Shown here: in pieces, positions 1 through 9,400 of the stretch
Layout of the letters: every line of letters starts with the position of its first letter
Numbering within the stretch: the first letter of the stretch is position 1
Origin: Desulforegulaceae bacterium
Lineage (GTDB): Bacteria; Desulfobacterota; Desulfobacteria; Desulfobacterales; JACKCP01
Direction: 5' to 3'
DNA length: 64,000 nt
Assembly: GCA_034006035.1 (NCBI GenBank)
Contig: JAVETN010000013.1
Span: forward strand, 1 to 64,000
The notes under the pieces: model-generated
Database searches by the model: none
Told to the model about the DNA's origin: nothing
What the model saw: the letters and a program-made list of their open reading frames with translations, nothing else
Made by a program: the position numbers and the translations under genes

Positions 1-50
1 CAAGTCTTTCTGAAAGTATCCAGGAGATGATTCAGCAGTACAAGGTGTGA
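1..50 (+). CDS. 3' end of a methyl-accepting chemotaxis protein (partial, cut by window edge)
   Basis: The first 50 bases are the last 16 codons and the TGA stop of a chemoreceptor gene. They are identical, base for base, to the last 50 bases of the complete chemoreceptor gene at 2237-4303, so this is a second, tandem copy whose body lies left of the window. The identity continues past the stop codon through the downstream terminator, to base 127. Only the extreme C-terminus (ending IQQYKV) is visible, so nothing can be said about the sensory domain of this copy. Confidence 0.85.
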   Translation, partial: SLSESIQEMIQQYKV

Positions 51-84
51 TTATAAAAAATAATTGAAATTATTTGTGTTTTTT

Positions 85-117
85 AATACCGGACAATAAA
101 TTTTATTGTCCGGTATT
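85..117 (+). terminator. Rho-independent terminator of the upstream chemoreceptor copy
   Basis: A 13-bp perfect stem (85-97 with 105-117, arm AATACCGGACAAT) is followed by GTTTT. The same hairpin recurs, identical, at 4338-4370 behind the second chemoreceptor. Confidence 0.85.
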
Positions 118-194
118 GTTTTATAAATACCATTGATCTAATTGAGAGTTATATTTTCGTGAAAATTAATTATGGTTAAAAGCAGGGGGATATA

Positions 195-1811
195 TTGAGC
201 AAAAAAAGTTATGGGATTGGAATAGATACTGGAGGAACTTTTACAGATTCTATTTTAAAAAACCTTAAATCAGGTGAAGTAGAATCTTTTGCAAAGGTTC
301 CCACCACTCACTTTGATCTTGGAAAAGGAATAGAGGCCTGCCTTGAAGTTCTTTTGAAAGATAAAAATATACAAAAGGAAGAAATAGAGGTGATTGGGGT
401 TTCAAGCACACTTGCAACCAATGCTGTTGTTGAAAAAAAGGGGGGAGATACAGCTCTTTTTATAATAGGGATTGAAAAACATATGGAGCTTCCTGTTGCT
501 GGGTTTAAGTTTATTGAAGGAGGTCATGATGTGTTTGGCAATGAAGTTAAACCTCTAAATATGGAAGCTTTGGTTGACGGAATTCTTTTTTTTAAGGGAA
601 GAGTAGATTCCTATGCTGTTGTATCAGCAATGAGTTTTGCAAATCCTTCCCATGAGCTTGTTGCAAAAAAAGCAATAATTCTTGTTGATGATAAACCTGT
701 TTATATTTCTTCAGATGTAAGCACAGCTCCTGGTCTTGAAGAAAGGGCTGCTACAGCTGTTTTAAATGCAAGACTTATGCCTGTGATGGAAAACTTTATC
801 AAAGGCCTTAAAAAAAGTGTTGAAAAATACGCTGATATAAAAACTCTTAAAATTATTGACGGAGAAGGCGGGTTTTTAAATTTTGACGAGGTAGTTGAGC
901 GCTCAGTTAAAACCTTTGGAAGCGGGCCTGCCTCTACTGCTTACTTTGGTGGATTAAATTCTGACAATGCCATTGTCTGTGATATTGGAGGAACAACAAC
1001 TGATATTTTACTTGTTGAAAATAAAAAGCCTGTAATTGACGACACAAGTAAAATTGGTGAACTTGATACCCATGTAAGAACAATAAGAATGAAAACAATA
1101 GGACTTGGCGGTGACAGCAGAATAGGTCTTGATTTTAGGAAAAAGCTTTTTATAGGGCCTAAAAGAGTGGAGCCCCTTTGTTTTAAAGATAAAATTTTAT
1201 CTCCTGATAAATGGATGGAATCCTTTGAAAATGATCTTTTATTTTATTTAAATCTTAAGGAAGAAGCCTCTTTAGAAATAAAAAAATGTTTTGAAAAAAA
1301 AGAGTATTTAACAATAAAAGATTTTTATTTAAATATGGGAAAAAATGAAAAAACAAAGGAACAAATTCAAGACTTTGTAAATAGAGGAGTTTTAGGGGTT
1401 TGCGGTTTTACTCCAACAGATGCTTTGTGCATTCTTAAAAAAATTAAAGCTCCTTTTGAAAAAAACTCTTTAATTGCTGCTTCAATTCTTTCAAAGGAAC
1501 TTGGGATTTCTGTAAATGAATTTTGTGAAAAAGTTCTTGGAATTATTGAAGATAAACTTGTTGATTCTATAGTTGAGTTTTTGACTTCACACTCTTCAGG
1601 TAAAAAAATTAAAGAAGTTTTTCCTGACTGGAGACAGAATAAGTATTTAAAAATAGAGTTTGGTTCAAAATTTCCTATTATTGGTGCAGGAGCTGCCTCG
1701 GGACATTTGCTGGAGGGTGTGGCCAAAAAACTTAATACCAAACTTATTCTTCCAAATTTTCATGAACTAGGCAATGCTCTTGGAGCATTAAGTATTGTGA
1801 TTGAAAAATAG
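195..1811 (+). CDS. Hydantoinase/oxoprolinase-family protein (HyuA-like, ASKHA fold)
   Basis: This 538-residue protein belongs to the hydantoinase A / 5-oxoprolinase family, whose members hydrolyse cyclic imides or lactams with ATP. Here only the HyuA-type subunit is present and no HyuB partner is adjacent, so the substrate is unknown. The N-terminus carries the phosphate-1 motif DTGGTFTD (about residue 11), and a second ATPase motif DIGGTTTDI lies near residue 263. A GLGGDSRI segment and a C-terminal glycine-rich stretch (IGAGAASGHLLEG) complete the fold. The start is TTG at 195, preceded by GGGGGA five bases upstream; no better ATG exists. The gene sits between two hairpins that are adjacent, with no gene between them, in the second copy of the duplication (4338-4370 and 4443-4483). 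It therefore appears to have been lost from that copy. The enzyme class is solid; the substrate is not. Confidence 0.8.
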   Translation: MSKKSYGIGIDTGGTFTDSILKNLKSGEVESFAKVPTTHFDLGKGIEACLEVLLKDKNIQKEEIEVIGVSSTLATNAVVEKKGGDTALFIIGIEKHMELPVAGFKFIEGGHDVFGNEVKPLNMEALVDGILFFKGRVDSYAVVSAMSFANPSHELVAKKAIILVDDKPVYISSDVSTAPGLEERAATAVLNARLMPVMENFIKGLKKSVEKYADIKTLKIIDGEGGFLNFDEVVERSVKTFGSGPASTAYFGGLNSDNAIVCDIGGTTTDILLVENKKPVIDDTSKIGELDTHVRTIRMKTIGLGGDSRIGLDFRKKLFIGPKRVEPLCFKDKILSPDKWMESFENDLLFYLNLKEEASLEIKKCFEKKEYLTIKDFYLNMGKNEKTKEQIQDFVNRGVLGVCGFTPTDALCILKKIKAPFEKNSLIAASILSKELGISVNEFCEKVLGIIEDKLVDSIVEFLTSHSSGKKIKEVFPDWRQNKYLKIEFGSKFPIIGAGAASGHLLEGVAKKLNTKLILPNFHELGNALGALSIVIEK

Positions 1812-1846
1812 TTTTTATTTAAAATTAAAAATTCTTTTAAATTTTT

Positions 1847-1887
1847 AAAGCACGGACTCACCAATAAATTAAGTGGGGTCGTGCTTT
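1847..1887 (+). terminator. Terminator of the HyuA-like gene
   Basis: Arms AAAGCACG (1847-1854) and CGTGCTTT (1880-1887) enclose a partly paired inner stem, followed by a T run. A near-identical hairpin is at 4443-4483. Confidence 0.7.
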
Positions 1888-1889
1888 TT

Positions 1890-1904
1890 TTGATCTAAAT
1901 TCAA
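1890..1904 (+). promoter_or_regulatory. Decayed FNR-type box (TTGAT-CTAA-ATTCAA)
   Basis: This is the duplicated counterpart of the perfect dyad at 4485-4498. A single extra T splits the right half-site (ATTCAA instead of ATCAA). It stands in front of the dead gene fragment at 1994, consistent with loss of function. Confidence 0.55.
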
Positions 1905-1919
1905 CACAATTTAAAAAAA

Positions 1920-1969
1920 AAGAAGTTATTTTGTATAAGACTGAAAGAAGTTATTTTGTATAAGACTGA
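1920..1969 (+). repeat. 25-bp tandem duplication inside the decayed promoter region
   Basis: Two identical 25-bp units (1920-1944 and 1945-1969), each containing TTATTTTGTATAAGACTG, lie side by side. The paralogous promoter at 4513-4540 has only one copy. The duplication lengthens the spacing between the decayed box and the dead start codon. Confidence 0.8.
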
Positions 1970-1993
1970 TAAAAAAATAATGGAGATAAAAAA

Positions 1994-2040
1994 ATGCAAT
2001 AGAGTGCCTAATCTAAAAAAGAGTTACTAACTTCTTTTTA
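1994..2040 (+). pseudogene. 5' remnant of the siroheme/ferredoxin gene
   Basis: About 45 bases match the start of the gene at 4562. The ATG at 1994 and the upstream GGAGAT are retained, but the third codon is TAG (TGG in the intact gene) and the sixth is TAA (GAA in the intact gene). Homology fades after about the twelfth codon, where the upstream region of the complete chemoreceptor gene begins. This marks the right-hand junction of the tandem duplication. Confidence 0.75.
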
Positions 2041-2236
2041 ACAGAATAATTGTTTTTTTGCTAAAAAATGTTTAGAATAGTTTCACTGTATAGTTTACAA
2101 TATCGTTGTTTAATTTATCTTCAATTTATAAGAAAGGGAGCTTTAAAAAGTATTTTTGTTAGTAAGTAATTTGTTTTTATATCGAACAATTATCTTTAAT
2201 AGGCATTTGGCTATAATAAACTCAGTAGGAGGGGAA

Positions 2237-4303
2237 ATGGGTTTTTTTAATAACTTAAAAGTTGGACTGAGGATGAGCATAGGGTTTGGGGTTTTGGTTT
2301 TAATAATTTTTTATATTGGCTTGTCATGGTATTTTGCAGGAGCAAGGAATATGGAAAATGTAAATGAACTTGCCGAAGAAAGACTTCCAGGTGTTATTGC
2401 TATCCTTACAATGGAATATGAGTTTGAAAAGGTTGTCAGGGCTCAAAGAACTCTTCTTAATCCGGAAAACCCAGCTGAAGTGATAAGCCGGCAGTATCCA
2501 AACATAGAAGATGCAAGGGCAAGATATAGAAAGGCTATGGATGATTATTTAAAATCTGAACAGACTGAAGAAGAAAAAAAATACTGGGATGAATTTACAA
2601 CTCACCTGGCAAGGTGGGGTGAGTCAAATGAAAGATTTTTAGCTCTTTCCAGAAAACTGGACAATACAGGTATTTCAAATCCAAAAGATATTATGAGCCA
2701 ACTTCAAAGGTTTAAAGGTGATCATTGTGAAGTTATGAGCAAGGCTCTTCTTTTGATTGTTAAGGGACAGGATTTTGAAGGAGAAGAAGATGCTGCCACC
2801 TGTGCTTTTGGACTCTGGCGTTCAGGGTTTTTTACAAGAAATTCGGTGATTAACAGTGTAATAAGCAGTGTTAATACACCCCATATTAGATTTCATCAGG
2901 CTGTGAAACAAGTAAAAGATGCTGTAGGAAAAGGAGATATTGAGCTTGCCCATAAAATTTTTGATGAAGAAATGAGGGTGAATGCTGAAATTATATTTGC
3001 AGGTTTTGATAAAATAATTGAAGAGATTTTTGAGGCCTATCAACTCAGGGAAGAAATGGCAAGGGTTGCAATGGAAGAAGTTCGTGAAATAGAATCTCAA
3101 ACTTTAGCTGCCCTTGGAGAAATAGCAAGGATTCAGATTCAGGGTGCTGATGATCAGAAAGTTTTAGCCAACAGACAGGGAAGGGCAAATATGAGGCTTT
3201 CCCTTATCACCCTTTCCATAGGATTTGTTTTAGCAGTAATTTTTGGTTTTATTGTTACAAGAAGTATACTTGTCCCTCTAAGGCAGGGTGGGGAGCTTTT
3301 TAAGGCCATAGCAGCCGGAGATATGACACAAACAGTTCCAGAAGAGCTTTTGGAACAAAAAGATGAACTTGGTGATATGGGCCGTCAGATCAATGAAATG
3401 ACCACTGCTTTGAGAAAGATGTTTAAAGATCTTGGAGAAGGTGTTGAAACTCTTGCCTCTTCTTCAACAGAGCTTTCAGCAGTTTCAGATCAAACAGCCC
3501 AGGGAGCCAAAGAATCAAGGGATAGGGCTGAAGCAGTTGCAGCGGCAGCTGAAGAACTGACAGCCACCACTGATTCCATGGTTGTTAAAATGGAAGATTC
3601 TGCAGGAAACCTCAATTCTGTTGCATCTGCAATGGAAGAAATGACTTCTACTATTGCTGAAATAGCCTCCAACACTTCCACTGCCCATAATAGCACTGAA
3701 GAATCTGTTCACCAGGCAGAAAGTTTTGCAGTAGTGATGAGAGAGCTTGGAGATGCAGCCCTTCAAATAGGAAAGGTTACTGAAACCATAACCAGTATTT
3801 CAGATCAAACAAACCTACTTGCACTTAATGCCACAATTGAAGCTGCAAGGGCAGGGGAGGCAGGAAGAGGTTTTGCAGTTGTTGCCGGAGAAATCAAGGA
3901 TCTTGCAGCCCAGACTGCTGAAGCAACCCAGGATATAAGTGTAAGAATAAATGGTATCCAGGAAGCATCAAAAAGAGCTGAAACAGATATAGATGTTATT
4001 ATCAGGGGAATTGGCAAGGTAAATGATATTGTGTCTGCCATAGCTTCTGCCATAGAAGAACAGACTTCTGCAATAGCCGAGGTAAGTACAAATATTAACC
4101 TTGCATCAGATATGGTAAATGAAGCAAGTAATCAAAGCAGTGAAATGAAAAATGTTTCTGAAGAAATTTCAAGGGATATGGCAAGTGTAAGTGCCTCTGC
4201 AGTTCAGGTTGAAGGAGCAAGTGCTCAGCTCCAGCAAACTGTAAGGGAACTTTCAAGTCTTTCTGAAAGTATCCAGGAGATGATTCAGCAGTACAAGGTG
4301 TGA
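2237..4303 (+). CDS. Methyl-accepting chemotaxis protein
   Basis: A transmembrane chemoreceptor of 688 residues that signals to CheA/CheW. From the N-terminus it has a first membrane helix (about residues 14-34), a long mostly helical periplasmic sensor domain of about 310 residues, a second membrane helix (near residues 345-367), a HAMP domain and a cytoplasmic four-helix signalling domain. The conserved hairpin tip contains [20 protein letters not shown], the CheA/CheW contact region. No C-terminal NWETF-type pentapeptide is present. An upstream TTG at 2156 is in frame, but ATG 2237 is chosen because AGGAGGGG lies three bases before it and translation from there starts directly before the membrane helix. 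No other chemotaxis genes are nearby. Its 3' end and terminator are identical to bases 1-127. The ligand is unknown. Confidence 0.93.
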   Translation: MGFFNNLKVGLRMSIGFGVLVLIIFYIGLSWYFAGARNMENVNELAEERLPGVIAILTMEYEFEKVVRAQRTLLNPENPAEVISRQYPNIEDARARYRKAMDDYLKSEQTEEEKKYWDEFTTHLARWGESNERFLALSRKLDNTGISNPKDIMSQLQRFKGDHCEVMSKALLLIVKGQDFEGEEDAATCAFGLWRSGFFTRNSVINSVISSVNTPHIRFHQAVKQVKDAVGKGDIELAHKIFDEEMRVNAEIIFAGFDKIIEEIFEAYQLREEMARVAMEEVREIESQTLAALGEIARIQIQGADDQKVLANRQGRANMRLSLITLSIGFVLAVIFGFIVTRSILVPLRQGGELFKAIAAGDMTQTVPEELLEQKDELGDMGRQINEMTTALRKMFKDLGEGVETLASSSTELSAVSDQTAQGAKESRDRAEAVAAAAEELTATTDSMVVKMEDSAGNLNSVASAMEEMTSTIAEIASNTSTAHNSTEESVHQAESFAVVMRELGDAALQIGKVTETITSISDQTNLLALNATIEAARAGEAGRGFAVVAGEIKDLAAQTAEATQDISVRINGIQEASKRAETDIDVIIRGIGKVNDIVSAIASAIEEQTSAIAEVSTNINLASDMVNEASNQSSEMKNVSEEISRDMASVSASAVQVEGASAQLQQTVRELSSLSESIQEMIQQYKV

Positions 4304-4337
4304 TTATAAAAAATAATTGAAATTATTTGTGTTTTTT

Positions 4338-4370
4338 AATACCGGACAATAAATTTTATTGTCCGGTATT
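4338..4370 (+). terminator. Terminator of the complete chemoreceptor gene
   Basis: Same 13-bp stem as at 85-117 (offset exactly 4253 bases), followed by GTTTT. Confidence 0.85.
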
Positions 4371-4442
4371 GTTTTATAAACACTATTAGATCTAATTGGA
4401 AAACAGTGTTTATTTAAAATTAAAAAATTCTTTAAATTTTAA

Positions 4443-4483
4443 AAAGCACGGACTTACAAATAAATTAAGTGGGGTCGTGCTTT
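4443..4483 (+). terminator. Orphan terminator-like hairpin, second copy
   Basis: Arms AAAGCACG (4443-4450) and CGTGCTTT (4476-4483) are followed by a T run that merges into the FNR-type box at 4485. In the other copy this hairpin terminates the HyuA-like gene. Here no gene precedes it except the already terminated chemoreceptor, so it looks like a left-over of a deleted gene. Confidence 0.65.
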
Positions 4484-4484
4484 T

Positions 4485-4526
4485 TTGATCTAAATCAAAT
4501 ACAATTTAAAAAAAAGAAGTTATTTT
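4485..4526 (+). promoter_or_regulatory. FNR/HcpR-type promoter of the siroheme protein-RND operon
   Basis: A perfect dyad TTGAT-CTAA-ATCAA lies at 4485-4498 (centre 4491.5). A -10-like TATTTT is at 4521-4526, 29.5 bp downstream of the centre. That is the spacing expected if the regulator is centred at -41.5 (class II activation) with transcription starting near 4533. Two other promoters in this window (11728, 15115) have exactly the same geometry. Confidence 0.65.
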
Positions 4527-4561
4527 TTATAAGGCTGATAAAAGATAATGGAGATAAAAAA

Positions 4562-5356
4562 ATGCAATGGAGTGCTGAATCCAAAAAAGAGTTATTAAAA
4601 GTTCCTTTTTTTGTAAGAAAAAAAGTGAAAAACAAAGTTGAAGATTATGTCAAAAAATTAAATCTTAAGCTTGTGGAGCCAATTCATCTTGAAGAAGCAA
4701 AGAATAGTTTTTTGGAAAATATGGAAAAAGAAATAAAAGGCTATAGTCTTGAAGCATGTTTTGGAGAAAAAAATTGTAAAAATGCAATCAAGGGCAGCCC
4801 TGATTTTTTAAATAAAATAGAATCCCTTCTTGTTAAAAAAGACATTTTGTCTTTTCTTAAAAAAAATTCAAAGGGCCAAATAAAGTTTCATCAGGAATTT
4901 AAAATAAGTGTGTCTTTTTGTCCAAACTCATGTTCAAGACCCCAAATTGCAGGCATTGGTCTTATTGCAGCATCAAAACCTGTTATAACAAAGGAACCTT
5001 GTATTCAATGCATGGAATGTGTGAAGGTATGTAGAGAAAGAGCTGTTTTTTTTAAACAAGGCTCTTTAATAATTGATTATGGAAAATGTCTTTATTGCTC
5101 TGATTGTATAAAAAAATGCCCAACATCAACTATTGCTGAAACAAAAAAAGGTTTTAGAGTCCTTGTGGGAGGAAAGCTTGGAAGACATCCAAGGCTTGGC
5201 AGGGATTTAGGTGAAATTTATTCAGAAAATCAAGTTCTTAAAATAATAAATTCAGCAGCAGATTTTATGGTTTCACAAAAAAAAGGTGCAAAACGATTTT
5301 CAGATATTTTTAATGAAGAAATTTATGATTCATTGAAGCAAGGGGCTGAAAAATGA
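4562..5356 (+). CDS. Siroheme/[4Fe-4S] sulfite/nitrite reductase-like half protein with N-terminal PCP_red domain and ferredoxin insert
   Basis: A 264-residue redox protein. Residues 1-45 resemble the PCP_red domain (tryptophan start, KVPFFVRKKVK, VEDYVKK). A compact siroheme-binding region follows, with both cysteine pairs that ligate the [4Fe-4S]-siroheme centre: C66-X5-C72 and C120-X3-C124 (CPNSC). A two-cluster ferredoxin (C147, C150, C153, C157 and C176, C179, C182, C186) is inserted before the C-terminal GFRVLVGGKLGRHPRLGR segment typical of sulfite reductases. It lacks the full N-terminal ferrodoxin-like half of a normal reductase. ATG 4562 is chosen over the in-frame start at 4469 because GGAGAT precedes it by six bases and the PCP_red domain begins there. 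It overlaps the next gene by four bases and is driven by an FNR-type promoter. Reduction of nitrite, sulfite or a related small molecule is plausible but unproven. Confidence 0.8.
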   Translation: MQWSAESKKELLKVPFFVRKKVKNKVEDYVKKLNLKLVEPIHLEEAKNSFLENMEKEIKGYSLEACFGEKNCKNAIKGSPDFLNKIESLLVKKDILSFLKKNSKGQIKFHQEFKISVSFCPNSCSRPQIAGIGLIAASKPVITKEPCIQCMECVKVCRERAVFFKQGSLIIDYGKCLYCSDCIKKCPTSTIAETKKGFRVLVGGKLGRHPRLGRDLGEIYSENQVLKIINSAADFMVSQKKGAKRFSDIFNEEIYDSLKQGAEK

Positions 5357-6450
5357 AAAAAATAATTTTTATTTTTATAGTTTCAGGGCTTATATTTTCA
5401 GGAGTTTTGATTGTAAAAAAAAGAAAAGAAGTTTTAAACTCTTTTACCTCGGTTTCTGAAAAAGAAGTTTTGGTTGATTTTGTAAAAATTAAAAAAGGAA
5501 GTCTTGATTTAAAATATAAAACAATAGCTGAATTAAATGCAGATGAAATAATAAAAATTATTTCCCGAACAGAAGGCCGCCTTGAGTTTATGGAAAAAGA
5601 AAAAGGAGACAGGGTTTCAAAGGGAGAACTTCTTGCAGTTTTAGATACAAAAATAATTTTACAAAGAATTGAAGCTTTAAAAGGTGAAATTGAAAAACTT
5701 AAATCTGAAGCTGATTTTTTTCAAAAACGATATTCAAGGAACAAATCCCTTTTAAAAGGCGGAGGTATTTCAATAGATGAATTTGATAAATTAAAATCAG
5801 ATTATGAAAAAAGCCTTGGTCTTTTAAAAAAAGCAGATGCCGATAAAAAAGCTTTGGAAAAAGAACTTGGCTTTTCTAAAATTTACTCTCCTTTTGATGG
5901 AATAGTAATTGAAAAAAAAGCTAATAAATCAGAATTTATTCCAAAAGCTACTACTTTATATGAAATTGAAAACACCGGAAAAGGTTTTTATCTGCTTGTA
6001 AATGTCCCAAAAACTTTTTTACCTTTTATTTCAGATAATAAAATAATTTTAAATCAAAACATCAAAGAGTTTTCAACTTCAGTTCTAAAAATTAATCCAA
6101 AAATTGAAAATAACAAAGAAACAATTCAACTAGAGTCAAAAAGATTTAATTCAAAAGATTTTTATCTGCCTATAGGTACTAAAACAAGTGTTTTTCTCAT
6201 AAAAAAATCTGTGTCAGGTTTTGTTGTGCCAATGAACACAATTCTTTCACTTAAAGATTTTGATTATGTTTTTAGAATTAAAAATAACAATAAAACAGAG
6301 AAAATTAAGATAGAAATCCTTGGAATTGAAGGAAATCAAGGGGTTATTTATTCAAATCTTCTTGATGAAGATGATTTGCTTGTATCAGGGTATCCTTCTT
6401 TTTTAATGACTCTTTCAAGAAATTTGGAAGTAAAACCTTTAGAAAGATAA
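5353..6450 (+). CDS. RND efflux periplasmic adaptor (membrane fusion protein)
   Basis: A 365-residue HlyD/AcrA-type adaptor linking an inner-membrane RND pump to an outer-membrane channel. The N-terminal hydrophobic segment (residues 4-22) is a membrane anchor without a lipobox. A lipoyl/barrel-sandwich half follows (EGRLEFMEKEKGDRVSKGE), then a coiled-coil hairpin (about residues 105-175), the second lipoyl half (IYSPFDGIVIEKKA) and a beta-barrel. ATG overlaps the stop of the siroheme gene as ATGA, indicating translational coupling. The pump follows three bases downstream. No outer-membrane TolC-type gene is in the window. Confidence 0.88.
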   Translation: MKKIIFIFIVSGLIFSGVLIVKKRKEVLNSFTSVSEKEVLVDFVKIKKGSLDLKYKTIAELNADEIIKIISRTEGRLEFMEKEKGDRVSKGELLAVLDTKIILQRIEALKGEIEKLKSEADFFQKRYSRNKSLLKGGGISIDEFDKLKSDYEKSLGLLKKADADKKALEKELGFSKIYSPFDGIVIEKKANKSEFIPKATTLYEIENTGKGFYLLVNVPKTFLPFISDNKIILNQNIKEFSTSVLKINPKIENNKETIQLESKRFNSKDFYLPIGTKTSVFLIKKSVSGFVVPMNTILSLKDFDYVFRIKNNNKTEKIKIEILGIEGNQGVIYSNLLDEDDLLVSGYPSFLMTLSRNLEVKPLER

Positions 6451-6453
6451 AAG

Positions 6454-9400
6454 ATGATGGACTTTTTTAAACAATATCAAAATTATCCTCATTTTATGAT
6501 TTCAGTTTTTTGTATTGTAATGATTCTTGGGTTTACAGGGTTTAAAAAGCTACCCTTAAATCTTTTTCCAGATGCTGATTATCCCGGAGCTTCTGTGGTT
6601 GTAATCTGGCCAAATGCTCTGGCAGACGATATTGAATCAAGGGTTGCTAAAAAAATTGAAACAGCTCTTAAATCAATTGATATGGCAAGAGATATAACAA
6701 CTATTTCAAAAGACGGGAGCTGTGTTGTAAATATTGAGTTTGAATATGGAAAAAACGCTTCCCTTGGAGCTTCTGAAGTATCAAATGAAATAAATAAAAT
6801 AAGTTCCCAATTCCCCGCTGGGGTTCTTCCAGCAAAAATTTTTAAAATAACTTCAGCATCTGCTCCTGTGGCAGTTCTTGGTGTTTCGCCTAAAAACTCT
6901 TCCTTAGGGCTGGATGGTATAAGGCAGATTTGCGATAATGACATAAAGGAATATCTTTTAAACGCAAGTCTTGTATCAGATGTAGAAGTTTTTGGAGGTC
7001 AAATACCTGAAGTTCAGATTTTAGCTGATCCCCTTAAAATGGAAGAATATAATTTAAGTCTTAATGAGGTTATCCTTGCTCTTTCACAAAACAACTTAAA
7101 TATCCCGGGTGGAATTATAAGAACTGATTCTCAGGAAATTTCAGTATCTTTGATAGGTGAAAAAACAAGAATTGATTTAATAAAAGATATTTCAGTAAAG
7201 GTTACAGACTCAGGCGAAACAATATATTTGTCTGAGATTGCAAAAGTAAAAATGGGGGAAAGTTTTAAAACTTATTTTTATCATGGCAATTTTAAAAAAG
7301 CAGTAGCCATAAATATTTTAAGAGCTGAAAATAGCAATACCTATGAAGCATACAAGCAGATAAAAGAGATTCTTCCCAAACTTCAAAAATCATATCCTGA
7401 TTTTAATATTGAAATTACAGATACTCCCGGAGAAATAATAGAGCTTTCTGTTTCAAATATGATAAATGCCTTAAAAAGTTCAATTCTTTTAACAGGAATA
7501 GTGATTTTTATTTTTCTTGCAGGAACAAGGCCTACTTTTTTGACTCTTATTTCAATTCCAATAACTTTTCTTCTTACATTTGCGGGAATGTATTTTTTTG
7601 ATATTGAGCTAAATATTGTAACTCTTACGGGAATAATTCTTGCAGTGGGGCTTCTTGTTGATGACACTGTTGTTGTTGCAGAAAATATTGACAGACATTT
7701 AAGAGAATATAAAAAGCCTGCAGTAAAAGCTTCGGTTGACGGGTTAAAAGAAGTTTTTTTAGCTGATTTTTCAGGCACAATGACAACCATTGCTGTTTTA
7801 ATTCCTGTAATGTTTGTTGGTGGATACACCCAGCAGATTTTAAGGCCTCTTGCAATTGTTCTTACCATGGCTTTATTTTCTTCATTTATTGTGTCGGTTA
7901 CCCTTATTCCCCTTTTGTTTCCCTATTTTAAAAAAGAAACAAAAATAGAAAAGCTTATTTCAAATACAATGGAAAAACTTTCTTCTTTTATTGTTTCACC
8001 CTGTATTAAATTTTTTGATTTTATTTTTAAAAAATCTGTAAATAAAAAATATTTTTTTATTATCCCCATGATTTTTGTTCTTGTTATAAGTCTTCGGCAA
8101 ATTCCTCTTGCAGGAAGAAATCTTATGCCCCCAATGGATACAGGAATAGTGATAATAGATTTTAAAACCTGGCCGGGAACTCCAATTGATAAAACAGAAG
8201 AAAAAGCATTTGAAATTCAAGAAATTTTAAAAAAAATTGAAGGTGTAAAAAGGGTTTCTGTTTTAGGTGGTTCAGAGCCAGGCAAAATAAGTTTTGGTTC
8301 CAAAAGAACCACAAATGAAGCAAAAATTACAATAGCTCTTGTGGACAGGTTCCAAAGGGACAAATCCATTTGGGATATTAAAAAAGATTTGAGAAAATCC
8401 CTTGGACAAATTCAGGGAATAAAAAACTTTGAAGTTTATGAATACGGAGCAACACCCCTATCTTCAATTTCAGCTCCAATAGATCTTATGATTACTGGAA
8501 AAGATCCTGATATTTTAGATAAATATGCTGAAATTGTAGAAAAAAAGCTTAAAAAAGTTAAAGGGATTACAGATGTTTCAAGATCATGGAATAAAGACAA
8601 ACCTGAAATAATGATAATTCCTGATTTTGAAAAACTAAAAAGACTTGGAATAACTCCCTTAGATTTGGGAAAATATTTAAATGCTTCCTCAACAGGAATT
8701 GATGCTTCTTTTTTTAATGTTAAAAATACCCAGGGCTTTTTTCTAAATTTAAGGTTTGGTCAGGCTGAGCAGGAAATAATAAATTTTTTAAAAAATTTAT
8801 CAGTAAAAACAAATAAAGGATTTCTTCCCTTAATTGAACTTGCAGAATTTAAAACAGAATTTAAAAGGGAAACAAATACAAGAAAAAATTTTGAAAATTC
8901 TGTAAATATAAAAGGTTTTAGAGATCTTGCCCCAATTTCATTTATTCAAAAAGATCTTGATAAAATAATAAATGAATTAAGTCTTTCCCATGGATATGAA
9001 ATTTTCCAGGAAGGTGAAAAAAAGGCAATGGATCAAAGCTTTGGAGGGCTTAAGTCTGCTATTTTGCTTTCCATTGTTCTTGTTTATTTTTTCCTTGTAA
9101 TTTCAAACAAATCCTTTGTTCTTCCTTTTGTTATTATGCTTTCAATTCCCTTTGCCATGATAGGTGCTGTCTGGGCAATTCTTCTTTCAGGTGAAAGCCT
9201 TTGCATGCCTGCTTTTATGGGGCTGATACTTTTGTCTGGTATTGTTGTTAATAATTCAATTTTACTTCTTGATTTTATTTCAGAACAAAGAAAAAAAGGA
9301 GCCAGTCGTTTTGGGGCTGTGACCATGTCAATTAAAAAAAGAACAAGGCCTGTTTTAATGACTGCGGCAAGTACTATTGCCGGGATGCTTCCTGTTGCAA

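Noticed and set aside
195-1811. HyuA-like gene as a mobile element insertion
   Set aside because: No terminal inverted repeats, target-site duplication or transposase. The left-over terminator in the second copy fits deletion there better than insertion here.
3490-4053. Long minus-strand reading frames inside the chemoreceptor gene
   Set aside because: They are antisense shadows of a well-conserved coding region, low in complexity and without ribosome binding sites. The same applies to minus-strand frames within the RND, TRAP and acyl-CoA dehydrogenase genes.
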